Source: Pogona vitticeps
Lineage: Eukaryota > Chordata > Lepidosauria > Squamata > Agamidae
Direction of reading: 5' to 3'
DNA length: 64,000 nt
Assembly: GCF_051106095.1 (NCBI RefSeq)
Contig: NC_135783.1
Coordinates: 193,749,447-193,813,446, forward strand
In this document: one piece after another, positions 1 through 11,780 of the stretch
Numbering within the stretch: position 1 is the stretch's first letter
Layout: each line of letters starts with the position of its first letter
Notes under the pieces: model-generated
The model's input: only the letters and a program-made list of their open reading frames with translations
The model's database searches: none
Told to the model about the DNA's origin: nothing
Program-made: the position numbers and the translations under genes

Positions 1-445
1 TCTTGCCTTCACACTTTCCCAACATCAGGGTCTTTTCCAGGGAGTCTTTTCTTCTCGTGAGATGGCCAAAGTACTGAAGCCTCAGCTTCAGGATCTGTCC
101 TTCCAGTGAGCACTCCAGGTTGATTTCCTTCAGAATGGATAGGTTTGTTCTCCTTGCAGTCCAGGGGACTCTCAAGAGTCTCCTCCAGCACCACAATTAA
201 AAAGCATCAATTCTTCAATGGTCAGCCTTCTTTATGGTCCAGCTCTCACTTCCATACATTGTGACTGCAAAAACCATGGCTTTGATTATGCAGACATTTG
301 TCGGCAAGGTGATGTCTCTGCTTTTTAAGATGCTGTCTAGGTTTGTTACTGCTTTCCTCCCCAGAAGCAGGCATCTTTCAATTTCGTGGCTGCTGTCACC
401 ATCTGCAGTGATCATGGAGCCGAAGAAAGTAAAAATTGGAGATAG
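1..445 (-). mobile_element. RTE-BovB LINE, ORF2 C-terminal end
   Basis: The minus strand reads as the C-terminal end of a BovB ORF2 protein. About 215-415 encodes LGRKAVTNLDSILKSRDI followed by the MYGSESWTIKKAD motif. About 9-194 continues with the stretch ending in HEKKRLPGKD. These are the characteristic post-RT sequences of RTE-BovB elements, which are abundant in squamates. The reading frame shifts between the two parts and the copy runs off the left edge, so this is a dead partial copy. The family assignment is firm. The right-hand (5') boundary near 445 is where recognisable protein similarity stops. Confidence 0.88.
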
Positions 446-1680
446 GTATTCCTGAGCAAAAAGAGTTTTAGCAGCTCAGCTTGATGAAAATGGAATAAAA
501 AATGGATATACAGAGGCAGAGATTATAGGAGTGATGTTTTAAGGCACTTCAGCCTTTACTCAACCAGAGGAATTGGCTGGAAGGGAAAGGGAAATCTCAG
601 GTTAGCAAAGTAAGAGGCATCCTCAGATTTTATTGCTAGGGAAAGGGTGCAACTGAAATTTACAGCCACCCCAAGAGATACTCCAAGATCTCCGATCTCA
701 GACAAATAAGTCTCAAGAGGTAGATTCTGGCGTACAATAAGGTGGTACACAAAGATGGCATCCCATTCTGTTTTTAAAGAACTGTGGAGTCATAAATTGG
801 GGACCAAAGTGCCGTCTTATTTGAAAGACAGCCAGCTCACAGCTTTCTCATATGAGAAGCTGAACATGACAGCCAGTAAGAAAAAGGGGAAAACTTGTAA
901 AATTGTGGAAATGAGACCAATCCTAAAAAAGGAAGGTAACAGTTGAGTCTAGAGCCAGAGCTTGCTAAATGAGATAAGGGGACTGAAAATCAGCCTTGAA
1001 TAAATTCAAGTGGTGAGAGCTAAAATTAATCTTCTAAAGCAAGCTATTCGGAGTGCAAACTGAAGTGTCAGAAATGGGAAGAGAGACATTGATAGGTAGC
1101 AACAAAGAAGGGGATGTAGGCACGGCCAACATGCTGGAGGCGGGAGGAGGGACACACACTTGCAGCCATTGTATCAGCTGTGGAAGTGAAGGATATTACC
1201 AATCAGGGTGCTATAGAAGAAGGATAGTTGAAAATGGCACTCAGCCACTCTGTAGGGGACACTACTAATGAGAAGGGGTGGTACCAGGCTGCAGCCCATT
1301 GGATGGTTGAAGCCTCACTTCTCGTGGAGACAATGTGAAGCTGAATATAGAACAAGGGAAATAGGTCTTATGCCTGCCATCTCACGCCTAAGCAGAAAGC
1401 TAGAACGACCAAGTTTAGTGAGAAAGAATTGTGCTGTTTTGTGCTTCCTCAACCAAAATAAGACTTTGTGGGATATAGTGGGATAACTATAGATTCGTGG
1501 GATATAGTGGCACAATTTAATTATACACTGCGCCTGGTCTGCTGGGAGAATATAGAGGTGTTAGAAATACACGAGAAACCAGAATTGACAGCAGCAAATG
1601 TGACTCAGGGTGCAGCTAGACTAGGGGCAGGGAGTGTGCTAGTGTGGATTGCTTTGGAACGGTAGGGTATGGTCAATATC
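446..1680. other. Unassigned sequence
   Basis: I see no gene, RNA or recognisable repeat here. The reading frames present are short and have no motif that I recognise. The right part (1053-1665) has three consecutive medium ORFs in different frames, which could be decayed repeat sequence. Confidence 0.4.
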
Positions 1681-1695
1681 CTGAAATGGCTTAAT

Positions 1696-1984
1696 AAGCA
1701 AGCCACTTTAGGATACTGGCAAAATAAACACTTCCCCTGCTTGGCACTGTATCAGTCATACAAAAAAAAAAAAAAAAAAGAGTTTTCTTTGCCTTCTCTT
1801 AAAGGGCTGGTCAAGAAACTGCCTGCAACCTGCACCATGGACAGTTTCTTGACCAGCCCTTTAAGAGAAGGCAAAGAACGGCATTCTCCTCCTCCTTTAT
1901 AAGTGGTGCAGTGCATCAGCAATAGTATATTGTTTCTCCTGCGGAATTGTGATTTATTTGCCAGTATCCTGAAGTGGCTTGCTT
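1696..1984. repeat. Outer inverted repeat around a hairpin
   Basis: A 28-bp sequence at 1696-1723 (AAGCAAGCCACTT then AGGATACTGGCAAA) recurs as its reverse complement at 1957-1984 with one mismatch. Both arms flank the perfect hairpin at 1785-1878 and an (A)18 run at 1762-1779. On both arms an AATAAA hexamer follows closely. This looks like an inverted duplication of a transcript-like end, but I do not recognise the parent sequence. Confidence 0.8.
1785..1878. repeat. Perfect 37-bp-arm hairpin, 20-nt loop
   Basis: Bases 1785-1821 and 1842-1878 are exact reverse complements (37 bp), separated by a 20-nt loop. The arm centres on TTAAAGGGCTGGTCAAGAAA. RNA from either strand would fold into a long perfect stem. 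Perfection implies recent origin or recent gene conversion. It could be a young fold-back, a hairpin-RNA source or an assembly artefact. Confidence 0.9.
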
Positions 1985-1999
1985 AATAGACCACTTCAC

Positions 2000-2968
2000 A
2001 ACCTTGGCAATTTCAAACTGGAAGGCTTCCTTTGGTCCATTCCCAATGATCACACATGCTGGAAAGGAACCAAAGTAGAGCAAACCTTCCCACACCAAAG
2101 ACGTAGAAGACCCTTGACAAGGCCTAGGAAGGTGTGAGTAGGAATGAACTGGGGAAGAGCTGGTGTGTTCTAGCAAAAATGTAATCAGATTGCCATCTTG
2201 AAGAGCACACCAGACTGCCCCTGAAGCACTCCAGATAGTGCAATAAATGCCCATGTGAGTTCATCCTCTGAGATGCCTTGTATGGGATGGATCCAAACCA
2301 GATAATGCATATTAAACAGATGATATACTGTAATCATTAGCTACAGTATTATTAAGGAAGTAGCTAAACATTATAGTAGAAATTCAACCAGATATGCATC
2401 CACAGCTATTCTCTTTCTGGTAAGATGAAACCTGCATCCTGTTATGTGGAGAAGTAACCAGTGACCAATTGTTAGACAAAACAATTGATGTGGACTTTGA
2501 AGTGGGGAAAAAGGAATGCATTGGTCCCAAAAGATGGTGATTTGTATGTTTTGCTCATGCAGAGCCTTATCGGGAAAGCTGCACAACCATATCTAAATCA
2601 GATGGTGCTGCTTCATGGATGGAGAGCCTCTATATGAAGAAATCCTGAGTCAAATAAATGCAGTCCATTATACCAAGTCGATATTCCAGTCAGCAACCCC
2701 ACAAAACATGGCATTCTTTTAAAAGAAAGAGAATAACCCAGGAAAGAGTATTGCCACCCTCCTTCCTTCCATGCTCAGAATCTTTATCCAGTACAAAGAC
2801 CCTCAAGGCAACAATCTATGATCAGTCAACCAGTTAGTCAATTGGACCAATCAGCCAATAATCAGTCAGCCAGCCAACCAACCAATCAACTTCTTTTGGC
2901 AATGCATATTATTCTCTTCTATTTTGTGTATCTGAAGAGAGGTGGATGCCATTTCCTGTATTTTTATG
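2000..2968. other. Unassigned sequence
   Basis: No gene recognised. About 2820-2885 is a degenerate CAGY/CAAC-rich simple sequence (repeated CAGTCA, CAGCCA and CAACCA words). Confidence 0.4.
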
Positions 2969-3111
2969 AGCTAATGCAGTGGTTCACCACCTTGGGTAGC
3001 CCAGGTGTTCTTGGACTGCAGTTCCCAGAAGCCTTCACCACCACAGGCTTTTTGTGAATTGCAATCCAAGAACACTTGGGTTACCCAAGATTGGGAACCA
3101 CTGAGCTAACG
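2969..3111. mobile_element. hAT-type MITE with 8-bp target duplication
   Basis: The element is 2977-3103 (127 bp). It starts CAGTGGTTCACCACCTTGGG and ends with the inverted counterpart GGGAACCACTG, and its two halves are partly reverse-complementary. Flanking 8-mers AGCTAATG (2969-2976) and AGCTAACG (3104-3111) differ by one base, the size expected for hAT. It has no coding capacity. It is related to the MITE at 54041. Confidence 0.85.
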
Positions 3112-3164
3112 GCTGTGATGCTGCCATGCTGTTTGTTTGGCCTGGAACGCAGTTGGAGCTATGC

Positions 3165-3811
3165 TGGTTTGTATTAATAAAGGTAACTTAATGTATTGCA
3201 AATATTAATGTTTAGAGTAAGTATGGTATTGTATTATAATGTATAACTGTTTTGTGTTTTGATCCTGGTTGTTTTTTTGGAGAAAAGCACTTTAGCTTTT
3301 CCCCCGCAAAACAACTTATAAAGAGGGGAGGTGTCACATACAGCACTGATGGTACCTGTCTGTCATGGGTTTGGAGGGAAAGTTCCATCCTATGGGGAGT
3401 GGAAGGCGGGACATCAGGGGGGAGGAGCTGTACTGTATATATATTTGGAGCTGGTGTGGAGAAGAGGAGTTGGAGTCTGTGTGTCAGACTGGGTACAACT
3501 GTTTGTCAGTTAGTACATACCTGATAGGTTCAGGTTTCTATTTAGGTAGCCAGAACTGATAGGTTCAGGGTCTGCGCGTTACCTTAAAGGGTTCAGTGGG
3601 AACCAATCTGTTGTATGTGTGTGATTGGGGTTATGCCACGTTACATTATCCTATTTACCTGATTCTTTTATTTATCCTGTTTGTTATTTCAATAAACCTT
3701 GTTCTTTTATTTATTAAAATCCATTCCTGGTCTGTGTGACTCCTTATAGGGAATGGTTGGTGGCAGCATAACTACATGGTGGCATACTCCAGTAGGTCTG
3801 GGGTTGTCACA
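3165..3811 (+). mobile_element. Gmr1-like gypsy fragment: 3' internal end plus LTR
   Basis: About 3165-3331 matches the non-coding sequence that lies just before the 3' LTR of the complete-length element at 16.2-21.9 kb, including its polypurine tract AAAGAGGGGAGG. It is followed by a 480-bp LTR at 3332-3811 (TGTCACATAC to TGTCACA). By eye the LTR differs from the 16-21 kb LTRs at a few percent of sites, so this copy is clearly older. It is a partial, broken fossil: only the 3' end of the element is present. Confidence 0.92.
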
Positions 3812-5654
3812 CTGAAATGCTAAGTAGTTGTCCTAGCTTCTGTAGTGTTATCACACTCAGTCCTTCTTCTTCTTCTCCATTTCCGTAGGCCTTCTCCACA
3901 AAGTGATAACCTCCTAAAAGAGAGTGTGATGTATTTAGGGAATATGGAAGATGGACATCCTTAATTAGGCTGCAATTACTCCAAAAGAGTGGGAGGATGA
4001 GAGACTTTTAAAGCTGTTGATTGCTGCTCACAATGCCATTCTGAAGCCGAGAGCCATAATTCAAACAGGAAAGACGAAGGAGGACATAGGGAATCGGTGC
4101 TGAAAATAGTCTGTCCCATTCTGTCCTCACTTATTGCTCTGAGTTCACTGGCTGCCTTCATCATTTCTGTCTCATTTGACTGAAGGACAGCAGCAACTCA
4201 GTATAACTCTGAATAACTATTCTTTTGTTTATAATGCCAATATTGCTGCCACGAATAAAGAAGTGAGACACAAGTAATGGATTTCAACGAGGTCCCCAAC
4301 TTTGTTTCTCTATTAACTGTTTACATCCCCTGACCTGAGGTGGGGCCTAAGGTAGTGCACAAACCTGGAACCAGATCAGGTGACCCTTCTAGGCCTCTCT
4401 CTGGACTGGACTGTGGGAGCCCTTAGCCCTTGGGCCCTGTGGACCTTTCCAGCATTGCCCCAAACACCCTCAAGCCCATTATGTGCCTAAATCCCACAAT
4501 CTGAGGCTGATTATAACTAGTACTTAGTCATTATTGATATCATTTAAAGAAGCAAACATATTTGTAATTGCAGAAAAGTGAAAAGAATTAAGCAACACTA
4601 TGAGCAAAGACAGGGCTTATTTTCAAGGTAAATGTTACAGTAAAAATGCTCAGATCGGCTATTCCAGTCAGTCGTGGCAATTTAACGCTGTGTGGTAACA
4701 TAAAGGGTTTTTTTTGCCTCCTAATTCTACACCTATCTACTCAGAAGGATGTCCTGTTGAATTCAGGGTGGCCTACTCCCAAGTAAATGAAAAATAGGAT
4801 TTCTCCTTTCATATATATTAAAATGCGCCGCCTAATTAATGACCAGAAAATGGGCCAGGATTGAGACCCATTTCATCACTTTGAAGTTTCACTGATCACA
4901 ACAGGAGAGTTTCTCACTGAAACTGCCCAGATTTCAAAGTGCTGACAATCCTCTTGATTTCACTGTGAGAGCGACTCATGCCCTTACAACAGCTTTCTCA
5001 TGCAAGTCAATAGAACTTCAAAGTGCTCCTCTTTAGCACCGCTGTACCCATGTTTTTCTGATTAATTTGAACTTGCTGTTGTTGTTGTTTATTGCATACG
5101 AAGCATTAAGAAGATATGAGTGGATATTCAACTTAGCGAAACTCTGTATCTCTTCCTTTGATTGCCTCAGCCACCAAAAAAGAGAGAGAGGGGGTGGGAT
5201 TCTTACTTAAAGACTTGCGGGCTTTATAACGAGAAGTAGTTTGAAGGAGAACGCAAGGCAACCTTTACTGGAACTCTTCAGCCCAGTTCCAGATTTCTCT
5301 CACTAATTGCTACACTTGCTTACGTTCTTGGCAGCAATGTTAAGGACTTCTTTGGCAAGAAAGAAGAGTGGCTTTCTGCTTTTAGAAGAAGTAACTCCAA
5401 ACGAAAAGGAGGTTAGAAAATGACCTCCCCGGTTATGTCTATTTCTGTTGGGAGGGAAATTTATTTTAGGAATTCTTGAAACAGTTGTTCCCACAGCCCA
5501 CCACTTCTTTTAAATTTTCCTCTTAGAAGGTGGGGGAGTGAAGTTCACAGATCTATAATGTTTTTTATTATTTCTTAAAAGATGGTTGGGGAAAAATGAG
5601 GATTTAATGTCTAGGGACTCAAATAGGCTCATATATCAAGTCTGTATAAAATTT
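3812..5654. other. Unassigned, probably unique sequence
   Basis: No gene, RNA gene or family-level repeat recognised. ORFs are short. There is a short GTT run near 5081 and an AG run near 5185. It may contain old diverged repeats that I cannot see by eye. Confidence 0.4.
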
Positions 5655-5655
5655 C

Positions 5656-5895
5656 CTGGCTGGATAGCTCAGTGGTTTAGGTATCCTGCTGTGGGACCAG
5701 AAATTAGAAGTTCAATTCCCCACTGTGACTCAGAGGATAAAAGCCAGCCTGTGTAGCCTTGGGCAAGCTGCACAATCCCAGGGCAACCCCAGAAGAAGGG
5801 AATGGTAGACCATTTCCGAGCACTCACTGCCTAGAAAACCCTGGGAAAGGGTCACTGTAAGTCGGAATTGAATGACGGCACATTATTATTATCAT
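5656..5895 (+). mobile_element. tRNA-derived SINE
   Basis: The head GGATAGCTCAGTGGTTTAGG is an RNA polymerase III A-box region of tRNA type. It is followed by a B-box-like GAAGTTCAATTCCCC. The body ends with the tail AGTCGGAATTGAATGACGGCAC and an ATT triplet run. A tail with AGTCGGAATYGA is typical of SINEs mobilised by RTE/BovB-type LINEs. It is an old, diverged copy. Confidence 0.8.
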
Positions 5896-7210
5896 GAATA
5901 GATTTGGCTCCTACACCTTTGAAAATGAAGCCCTCCTTGTAGCTTTGAATGTAAAGTTTAGTACTCATTTATATGCATCAATTTCTGAAAGCTTTGCTAA
6001 ATGGGAATTGAGACATGGGTGGATTCATATCGCTTACCCCCATTCTTCCTCCCCTCCAAATTCACACTGGAATGCATTTCTTCTTTGAACACCCTGCTCG
6101 AAGCCTTCTTGTCCATTTGAAGATGCAGATCTACTCTTGAGGAATTGAGTTGGTGTGCTCCCATTTTTTTTATGAATTCTCCTTTTCAACACCAATCTTT
6201 CTCTACCTAAATAAAGATAAAAATGGAAGCAGTTTATTATTATGTGATTCTACATTTGAGGTTCTATATTGAAGGTTTCAGATCACATCTCAAGGGGAGT
6301 TCTGATTTGTTGATTTGTTCCTCCTATAGATTCCTGATTATCTATATAGATGGCTATAGATAGGTACTGTATATCAATAACATCGATTGCTGCTTTCTCC
6401 TTATTTTCTTGGTCCTCCAGATTAGCTAGTGAATGCCATTTGCATAGTGTTTTTATTTTTCCCTGTTATAATGTATTTCAAACAGTTCAAGTTGTGTCAT
6501 TTAGCATTCCAGTCTGCATCTATTTAACTGAGAAAGCTTCACTCAAAAGTTCTGAACTGGAAGGAAAAGAAGAATTGTTCTGATTGTACCAGGCTTTTGT
6601 ACGTAAAGCAGCAAAATCTTCCAGGAATGACACAACATTCAAAATTTTGTACATTCTATCAGTTCATATTGGAGAAACCAAAGTGTGGCTAAATAGTATG
6701 GCACATAGCTGATTAAAGACATTTGTATAATGAGCAAATCATAATATGTTATAGAATTCCAAGTCAACTGCATTGGATGCAGGAAATGTACACAGTTGAT
6801 CGCTTAGGATAAGTGACAATTAAATAATACATTGACTGAAATCCTGTTGGTAGCAAATTGGCCTCATTTGAGAAATCTTCATAGGCATTGTCTGCTGCAT
6901 ACTGAATCACGTGACTCAACATGCAACTAATAATGCCTATGGTGAGTAACTTACCATTCACTTCCAAAAGTTATGCAGTTTGCATAACTGAGCAACAGGA
7001 TTTCAGCTGCTGTGCACTTTAATGTAAGTCATTCGAAGACTATAATATAGTCCTCAGTTCTTAAGATCTGTGCATGTTACAGTAAATGATGCTGTTTGTA
7101 TTGATTTCTGCCAAGGTAAGTTGGTGGGTACCTCAAAGCCAAGCTAAATTAGCCCTGCTTGAATGTTCCTTCTGAGAGTCGCTCCCCATGAGGAACTGAA
7201 TGGATATGTT
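5896..7210. other. Unassigned sequence
   Basis: AT-rich sequence without a recognised gene or repeat. Confidence 0.4.
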
Positions 7211-7211
7211 T

Positions 7212-7246
7212 GCTCTCTCCCTCCCTCCCTCCCTCCCTCTCTCTCT
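7212..7246. repeat. (TCCC)n/(TC)n simple repeat
   Basis: A short run of TCCC units grades into TC dinucleotides. Confidence 0.9.
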
Positions 7247-7805
7247 GGTGAGTACCTTTTTTGGATTTCATGCATCATTCTGAGTGCAGCCTAACTGAAT
7301 CTAAGCAAACATAAACACTACAGCTGTGCATCAGCTTCAGCCACATCTTGACCAAATCAGCCTAGCTTGACCTGATTTGTATGAGGTCTGGATTGAAGCT
7401 GAACAGGTTCTTTCCTGGGGTCAAGGGGAACTGTCAGAGGCCATTTGGACATCTAATATGAGAGGGAGAAAGCCCAACAGCAGCCAGGGATTGTGTGATT
7501 ATGAAGTGATGGTATGGTAGGGATGGAAAGAAGGGTAAGTGGGCTTTAGCCATTGACAGTTCTAAGATGTAATCTGAGGGGTTGATTTCACCACTGTTGT
7601 CCAATCACTGTCCTTGCATTGTATGAGCACAAGATGCTGGTCGGATCAGGAGGTGAACTGGATATATTCCTTGGCAGCTCTAGCATACAGTCTGAGATAA
7701 GGATTTCACCATTTACAATATCTACAGGGAAGGATTCAATGAAGTCCCTGAAGATCATCTCATTCAGCAATTCCTTTACTGAGCAGTTAGTGCAGCACTT
7801 TGTAG

Positions 7806-7880
7806 ATCATATATTTATTTATTTAATTTATTTAAAATATTTTTACTCTGCCTTTCTCCTTTAAAGGACCCAAGGACCAA
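7806..7880 (-). mobile_element. L2-clade LINE 3' tail
   Basis: On the minus strand it reads GGGTCCTTTAAAGGAGAAAGGCAG, then TAAAAATATTTT and an (AAAT)-type tail. It parallels the 3' end of the L2 copy at 39.5-40.2 kb (GGGTCC, then GAGAAAGGCAGGATAGAAAT). Only the extreme 3' end is recognisable. Confidence 0.65.
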
Positions 7881-9099
7881 GGGAGGTTGTTCGTTGCTCT
7901 GAACCTGTCTCTCAGAAGCTTCCCAGTTGGTGACACCCTTTATAGGATCAGTGTCGGAGAGACCAAGTTCATGCTCAGCTTGGGAGTTGTGACATCCTTT
8001 TCATTCCCATATGACAAGCCAGGCCACATAGTAGTCTGTGTCCATGTAGCTAACCCCAGAGGTTGTCACTGCTGGTGCCAACAGTAGGTTGGCTGATGTT
8101 GAGATCCATCCTCCATGCTAGCCCAATGGGTACAGCAGCTGTAACAATATTGTGGCCATAACAGGCCAATCAGATTCAGGGTCCTGTGTGATTATTTCCT
8201 TACCCTGGCCTTTGGCATCATCACAGGTCAACCAAGAACTGTACCTCATGATTAAGAGAAATGTGAAAACTGAAGCCTCATTGCATTCTGACGTATCAGT
8301 TTGGAAAATGTGTCTTTGATTTGTATTAAAATAAGAAAGAAGCTAATATTCACTCATCCCTGGTTTATGGAGCTAACAAACAAAGCAGATCCTAGAAGAC
8401 TGGCCTGCCCTCCTCCAAGGCAAACTATTCTTGATGATGTTCAACAGAGTTCATGGTCTCTCTCTTTTAGTGTTGCAGATCCCACAAGAAGAAAATACTT
8501 ATTCAGATAATTTGTAAGTCAGCATGGAGAATCAATAGTACTTGGCATTACAGTAAGTACTTCAGACATTTCCAGGTTGATTGACAAGGTTTCACCACGA
8601 GCACTTCCTTACTTTCATTACTTGCAGCATCCCCGGGGAACATTTGTTATATAAAATTAACCCCTAGAGCAGGTAATTTCATCCACCTCTTCCTGAATTT
8701 GGCCTTGTCTAATTTTCAGTTCCAAGAGCGCAGCTTTTGAAGGCAATACTTTTAATTGCTCAGAATGATTTAATGAGCATGAGGTCTTTCAACCACCGCT
8801 GGTAAACATTTCTGGCAATTAAAATATGGTAGGTCCTATGATGTGATTTCACTTCAGCATATGCTTAAAAATTGCCTTTTTAAAAACAGCTGGGTAGCAC
8901 ATGGCACGTTTGCAGCCTTGCTTGATTTACATGGTACAAACCCAATAATTTCATAAATTAGAAGGGCATATTGCAAAACTAACATGCAGTTGTTTCTGAA
9001 GGACTGAAAATACATAAAACCTCCTCGAAGCACAAAGGTTTCAAGATAAAGTAAACCTATTAAAAATAACAAGAAAATAGAAAATTAACAGAAGGCAAA
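7881..9099. other. Unassigned sequence
   Basis: No gene or repeat family recognised. Confidence 0.4.
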
Positions 9100-9986
9100 T
9101 ACAGTGGTGCCTTGACTTACGAACACCCTGACCTATGAACAATTTGACTTACGAACAGCTCCGGCCGCAAAATTTTGCTTTGACTTGCAGCCAGAACTTT
9201 GAATTACGAAATGAAACAGGCATGGAAAAGGGGCGGGAAATTCAAAAAACCTAACCGTTGGTGGCAAAGAGGCTGCTTCTTGGTAGCTCTTTTGCCCCAA
9301 TGATTAGGGAAAGGGAGGTTCAGCCTCCCAGGCTTCTGTCGCCGTCGCCATCGCCGCCTTCGGAGGCCTCCCAGGGCTTCTCTGCTGCATGGGAGACCTC
9401 CGAGGCGGTCCCCCGCCGCCGCTGATGGCCACCTTCAGGCTTTCCCGGGAGGGGGGTAGACCGGGCCTACCAGGGGAAGCCCTCCCCGGGTAGGCCTGGT
9501 CTACCAGGGGAGGGCTTCCCCTGGTAGGCCCAGTCTACACCCTGGGAAGGCCTGAAGGCAGCCATCGGCAGCAGCAGGGCCCGCACGGCTGCAGGGGAGG
9601 CCAGGTGAGCTCCCGGAGGGCTCCCCGCCAACGGTGTCTTCATTAGCAGTGGGGCCCGGGAAACTGACCATGGTCGGGAGGCTTGAGAAGAGGCTTCATG
9701 GGGAGGTAAGTGTGCTACTTTTTACTGTTTTGAATGGCTTTTGCAGGGTGGTATTGGGCTGGTGGGGTTATTTGTGGAGTTATTTTTTGTGTTCTTGTTT
9801 TCTTGCAGCCTCAGGGGTTTGCAAATTCTTATTTTTATTTGGGGGGTATTTTTTTTTCTTCGGCCGGAACGGATTAATGGGCTTTCAATGCATTCCTATG
9901 GGAAATGGGGCTTTGACTTATGAACATTTTGACTTACGAACACCATTCCAATACGGATTAAGTTTGTAAGTCAAGGCACCACTGTA
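9100..9986. mobile_element. Non-autonomous Tc1/mariner-superfamily element, TA duplication
   Basis: The element is 9102-9984 (883 bp). Its left terminus is CAGTGGTGCCTTGACTTACG and its right end is the inverted counterpart, with one mismatch over 23 bp. It is flanked by TA on both sides (9100-9101, 9985-9986). Subterminal GACTTACGAAC words are repeated. The interior is GC-rich (CCG/GCC runs) and holds a palindrome at 9424-9566. No transposase is present. The termini and TA target suggest a pogo-like or mariner-like source. Related copies lie at 48305 and 63733. Confidence 0.87.
9424..9566. repeat. Near-perfect palindrome inside the TA-flanked element
   Basis: The left arm from GATGGCCACCTTCAGGC through GGGGAAGCCCTCCCC is matched by a right arm ending CTGAAGGCAGCCATC. 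The centre is near 9495, with about 60-bp arms and a few mismatches. The sequence GGGCCTACCAGGGGAAGCCC is nearly exact in both arms. Confidence 0.85.
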
Positions 9987-11660
9987 TATTAGCAAGAGAG
10001 GAGAAAGAAACAGCTGAAACAAAAACAAAATATACAGGAATACTTGTAGCTTTTTTTAAAAAAAATAGGCACAAATAATATGGTGTTGGGGAGAAAATAT
10101 TACTTATTTTGAATTAGGCCCTGGTCACACAAGGGAAATATTTTTCTAGTTCTTCTTATCCTTTCCATACCTCTGTTGTACTGAATTGTGGCCACAGGGT
10201 TTATATCCTGGGACGACCATCCCAGGAAAGTTTAGCGATACCTATTTATTTTATCGTATTTGAATCGTTATGGCCAGCTCCACCATGGTACTGGTTTATT
10301 TTCTCTCTTCTTCAAGGGATAATTCAGCCCCTTGATTAATTTTTTGAAAAACAATATTTATCAATACATCAATATATCAGAAACGAGGCTCCCTCTAAGA
10401 TGTGTGCGAGTGCACTTGACTCTGTCCCCCCGGCCCCCCCAGACAGCTTTCCTCCTTCCCTGTGCACTCACAGCAATTGTTTTCAGCCCCTTTCATTGTG
10501 GTTGCCAAAGAACCCTGTTGATCAGGAAGGGGGTTCTGTTTAGGAACACTTTCTCTGCTGCACTGGCTGCTCCTGCAGAAATGCATCGCACACAATGGAC
10601 TTGGGATATCTGAGCAGCAGTACTTGTGATCACCATCACCCCAGGGACATCGGTGTACCAATGTTTCAACGTATCTTCTCATCGGGTGGGGGGGGGGAAA
10701 TCATATTACTCAACAGTAATGTAAAGGCAGAGGCCTGCCAGTGACCTATTTTGCAACATATTGATATATCAGGCACTAGCCATTTTTTAAAATAAAAGAC
10801 CCCCAAACATAAAACTGACTCTCTTTTTCATAATCCTTATTCTTTCCTCGATTGCTAAAAGAGAGTCTCCAAAACACAAACAATTCCTATAAATGAAAGA
10901 GGGGAACATGAACATTCTGTGTTTCTCTTTGTTCCCTCTTTCATGTAACCTTTCTTTTGCCCTTTGTGAAATTACCCCATCAAATGATCATCCAATAGTG
11001 CTGTGAGAGCTGCTGTCTGCAGCCAATCAGAACATCTAACCGGGGGGGGGGGAGGATTTTGAATCTGAAAAGGTGCCTGGATTGGTTTAATCCCAGTGAG
11101 GGGGACTCTTTTTCCTCTGAAAATTCCTTGTGAGCCGGATTACTGTGTGCTGCTCAGCTCCAGGTTCTCTCTATCTTGGATTGTGTTGTCTACCTGCCAT
11201 TGTGCCTCTAACCTGGATATTTTCCTTTTGCCTTTCCTCTTGATATTTTGTTTAGGAAACTTCCAATTTCTTTGGATTATTTTTTTGCTGCTGCTAGACA
11301 ATCAGTCTGTGCCAATGTGCCTCCTTGGAATTATTTTTGGATTCTCCCTAATTTTTCTGTGAATTCCCCCACCCTTTGTCCACGCTGTGCTTTTCTTGGA
11401 TTATTTTGCTTTCCGAGCCCAGCCTGCCTGCTTCTGCCTGCTGGAATCAAACAAGAGAACAGAAGGCATGAAATACCATGTGGAAGGGCTGTGTGTGTTC
11501 TTTTTATTTTGCCATTTTCTTTCATCTCTCTCTCTCTCTGTGTGTGTGTGTATCTGTGTGTGCTTTTTCTGTTTGTTTGATTTTAAAACATTGATATTTA
11601 ATTAATGTATTGTATATTTATTCCATAGAATAAATAATTGTGTTACAATTTTTTTTTCTT
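9987..11660. other. Unassigned sequence with short simple repeats
   Basis: No gene recognised. G and C homopolymer runs occur near 10433, 10686 and 11042. A (TC)n(TG)n run lies at about 11525-11552. The region 10380-11580 has several medium ORFs rich in hydrophobic or Cys codons, but no motif that I know. Confidence 0.4.
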
Positions 11661-11662
11661 AT

Positions 11663-11721
11663 ATTTGTGTTGTATGTTGTAAGCCGCCTAGAGTGGTCAC
11701 AATGACCAGATAGGCAGGGTA

Positions 11722-11776
<55 letters not shown>

Positions 11777-11780
11777 ATAG
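11663..11780 (+). mobile_element. L2-clade LINE 3' end with (AAAT)n tail
   Basis: GTAAGCCGCCTAGAGTGGTC, then GGCAGGGTATAAATAAATAA, is the conserved 3' end of sauropsid L2-type LINEs. It passes directly into about twelve AAAT units (to 11779). No coding part is attached. Confidence 0.85.

Noticed and set aside
5656-5740. Possible tRNA gene
   Set aside because: A tRNA-like head followed directly by a SINE body and tail; the cloverleaf is not intact.
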